Origin: Gammaproteobacteria bacterium
GTDB lineage: Bacteria > Pseudomonadota > Gammaproteobacteria > SZUA-152
Assembly (NCBI GenBank): GCA_003229995.1
Contig: QIGJ01000127.1
Location: forward strand, 1-7,514
Length of the DNA stretch: 7,514 nucleotides
Direction of reading: 5' to 3'
This document shows positions 6,249 through 7,514 of this stretch, piece after piece (position 1 is the first letter of the stretch; every line of letters starts with the position of its first letter). A program made the position numbers and the translations under genes. The notes below the pieces were generated by a model. The model made no database searches, was not told the DNA's origin, and saw nothing but the letters and a program-made list of their open reading frames with translations.

Positions 6249-6272
6249 GGGCTGTGCTGCAATTTTTCCGGG

Positions 6273-6285
6273 TGGGCAGTGCCCA
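6273..6285. repeat. 13-bp palindrome in the ispA-dxs gap
   Basis: TGGGCA-G-TGCCCA is a perfect palindrome with 6-bp arms around one base. It begins 25 bp before the dxs start codon and would lie in the 5' leader of a transcript from the extended -10 at 6313-6321. With a 1-nt centre it suits a protein-binding site better than an RNA hairpin, unless the inner pairs open. Confidence 0.4.
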
Positions 6286-6312
6286 GCCGACGAGAGTTAA
6301 AAAGGGGATATG

Positions 6313-6321
6313 ATTATATCA
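6313..6321 (-). promoter_or_regulatory. extended -10 promoter for dxs overlapping the ispA stop
   Basis: On the minus strand the ispA stop codon and the next bases read TGA-TATAAT, a perfect extended -10 element (TGn plus TATAAT). There is no recognisable -35 hexamer 16-18 bp upstream, which extended -10 promoters can tolerate. A start near 6306 would give a leader of about 58 nt before dxs. This would let dxs be expressed apart from xseB-ispA. Confidence 0.45.
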
Positions 6322-7215
6322 GCTTTGCCGATGAATAATGTACCCGGCGATATCGCGCAGTGGCCGGGCGGCTTCGCTCCAATACGACAGACTGTCAATG
6401 GCTTCCTGGTATAACTCATTTGCGCGCTGCTTGGCCTCGGCCATGCCCAACAGGGCAGGGTAGGTGGTTTTATGCCGGGCCTCGTCAGACCCTTGGGGTT
6501 TACCCAGGGTTGCTGTGTCACCCTCCACATCGAGGATATCATCGCGGATCTGGAAGGCCAGGCCCATGCACTTGGCAAAGTGGTCGAGCTTTTCCAGTTG
6601 TGCAGGTTCCACACCGGATTGACTCAATGCGCCCAGCTTGACGCTGGCGCGGATCAGTGCACCGGTTTTGTGGATATGCATGTTTTCCAGCTCAACGAGA
6701 TTCATGGTTTGTTTCGCTCCCTCGGCAGCAAGGTCCATGGCCTGACCGCCTGCCATGCCCCGTGAACCGCTGGCCAGAGCCAGAGTTTCCACCATTTTCA
6801 GGCGCAGAGCAGGGTCGTTTACCATGTCCGGGTCGTGGGCGAGAATGTAAAATGCTAGGGATTGCAAGGCGTCGCCAGCGAGAATCGCCGTGGCCGTGTC
6901 AAACTGGATGTGACAGGTAGGCTTGCTACGGCGCAGCTCATCATTGTCCATGGCGGGTAGATCATCATGGATTAGCGAATAGACATGAATCAATTCCAGG
7001 GCGCAGGCCGGTCCGTCCAAAGCGGAGGGAGCGATGCCGAGCATTTGTCCCGTGAGGTATACCAACAGGGGGCGTATACGCTTACCACCGTCGAGACTGG
7101 AGTAACGCATGGCCTCATGCAGTAACGTAGGATTCACGTTGGCTATGGGTAGCCAGTGTTGCAACGCCTTTTCAGTGCGAGCCTGACAAGTTTCGAGCAG
7201 GGGGATTAGTGACAT
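6319..7215 (-). CDS. ispA: (2E,6E)-farnesyl diphosphate synthase
   Basis: IspA condenses dimethylallyl diphosphate with two isopentenyl diphosphates to geranyl and then farnesyl diphosphate, the precursor of undecaprenyl phosphate and the ubiquinone side chain. The protein has 298 residues against 299 in E. coli. It shows GGKRIRP at 43-49, the first aspartate-rich motif DDLPAMD at 84-90 with RR at 95-96, GGQAMDL at 156-162, HKTGALIRA at 182-190, and the second aspartate-rich motif RDDILD at 224-229. The two-residue insertion in the first motif and Tyr79 five residues before it are typical of bacterial farnesyl-forming enzymes rather than longer-chain synthases. The gene lies between xseB (69 bp away) and dxs (70 bp away), a common gammaproteobacterial order. 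No Shine-Dalgarno sequence is visible before the ATG; the preceding 20 bases are pyrimidine-rich. Confidence 0.97.
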   Translation of the reverse strand: MSLIPLLETCQARTEKALQHWLPIANVNPTLLHEAMRYSSLDGGKRIRPLLVYLTGQMLGIAPSALDGPACALELIHVYSLIHDDLPAMDNDELRRSKPTCHIQFDTATAILAGDALQSLAFYILAHDPDMVNDPALRLKMVETLALASGSRGMAGGQAMDLAAEGAKQTMNLVELENMHIHKTGALIRASVKLGALSQSGVEPAQLEKLDHFAKCMGLAFQIRDDILDVEGDTATLGKPQGSDEARHKTTYPALLGMAEAKQRANELYQEAIDSLSYWSEAARPLRDIAGYIIHRQS

Positions 7216-7284
7216 GAATCAGGGCAGGGCAAAGAGAAAAAGAGTGAGACCAGGGTTTTCATTGGTTAAAGGTTTTTGCGAGCA

Positions 7285-7514
7285 TTATTCAGTTTTGGCA
7301 GTAAACGCTTCTGGTTCACCGTCTTTTTTCAGCAGAATCTCGACTTTTTGTTCAGCTTTGGCCAGTGCAGTCTGACAGCTGCGGGTGAGTGCGATGCCAC
7401 GCTCGAAGTCTTTCAGTGAATCTTCCAGTGAGGACTCGCCATTCTCCATGCGTTCCACCAGGGTTTCGAGTTCTTCCAGTGCCGTTTCAAAATCGGGTGT
7501 TTTTTGTTTCTTTT
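7285..7514 (-). CDS. xseB: exodeoxyribonuclease VII small subunit (5' end cut by window)
   Basis: The small subunit of exonuclease VII binds XseA and is needed for its degradation of single-stranded DNA to oligonucleotides. The visible 75 codons begin [18 protein letters not shown] and continue through [35 protein letters not shown] and QKVEILLKK, the conserved two-helix pattern of the family, and end at a TAA (7285-7287). The acidic C-terminal tail is variable in relatives. Family members start only a few residues before the first visible one (typically M-x-K-K), so nearly the whole gene is here and only the start codon and perhaps one or two codons are missing. It is the first visible gene of the xseB-ispA-dxs-queD-folE2 series. 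Confidence 0.95.
   Translation of the reverse strand, partial: KKQKTPDFETALEELETLVERMENGESSLEDSLKDFERGIALTRSCQTALAKAEQKVEILLKKDGEPEAFTAKTE

Overview
The window looks like a chromosomal, mostly housekeeping stretch of a gammaproteobacterium with mid-range GC. The argument is gene content and order: an xseB-ispA-dxs isoprenoid block, a DUF1853 protein, a TIGR02281-type periplasmic aspartic protease, and a FolE2-type GTP cyclohydrolase. I see no transposase, integrase, CRISPR array, phage gene, tRNA or rRNA. I cannot name the genus.

Left part (1-1630, + strand). The window opens in the C-terminal remnant of a MOFRL-type glycerate 2-kinase. Its frame is interrupted by stops upstream, so it looks broken, yet it still ends in an ATGA overlap with the next gene. 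That gene encodes an intact 323-residue DUF1853 protein of unknown function. A 217-bp intergenic region (1231-1447) follows. It holds a perfect CRP-type palindrome (TGTGA-N6-TCACA), a weaker second copy 23 bp further on, a 10-bp direct repeat, and a possible Shine-Dalgarno-masking alternative hairpin. Downstream is an unrecognised 60-residue single-span membrane protein.

Middle part (1612-3052). A class I glutamine amidotransferase (- strand) and a secreted retropepsin-like protease (+ strand) are divergent, and their 5' ends overlap by 17 bp. Promoters for each would therefore have to lie inside the other gene.

Right part (3063-7514, all - strand). In transcription order: xseB (cut by the window edge), ispA, dxs, queD, folE2. 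XseB is the small subunit of exonuclease VII. Dxs makes 1-deoxy-D-xylulose 5-phosphate, the entry to the MEP pathway, and IspA condenses the resulting C5 units to farnesyl diphosphate. FolE2 and QueD are consecutive enzymes: GTP to dihydroneopterin triphosphate, then to 6-carboxytetrahydropterin on the way to queuosine. They overlap by 8 bp. A perfect extended -10 sequence containing the ispA stop codon suggests dxs can also be transcribed on its own.

No clearly new multi-gene system is visible. The most interesting points are the regulatory region before the 60-residue protein, the decayed kinase next to DUF1853, and the divergent overlap at 2333-2349.
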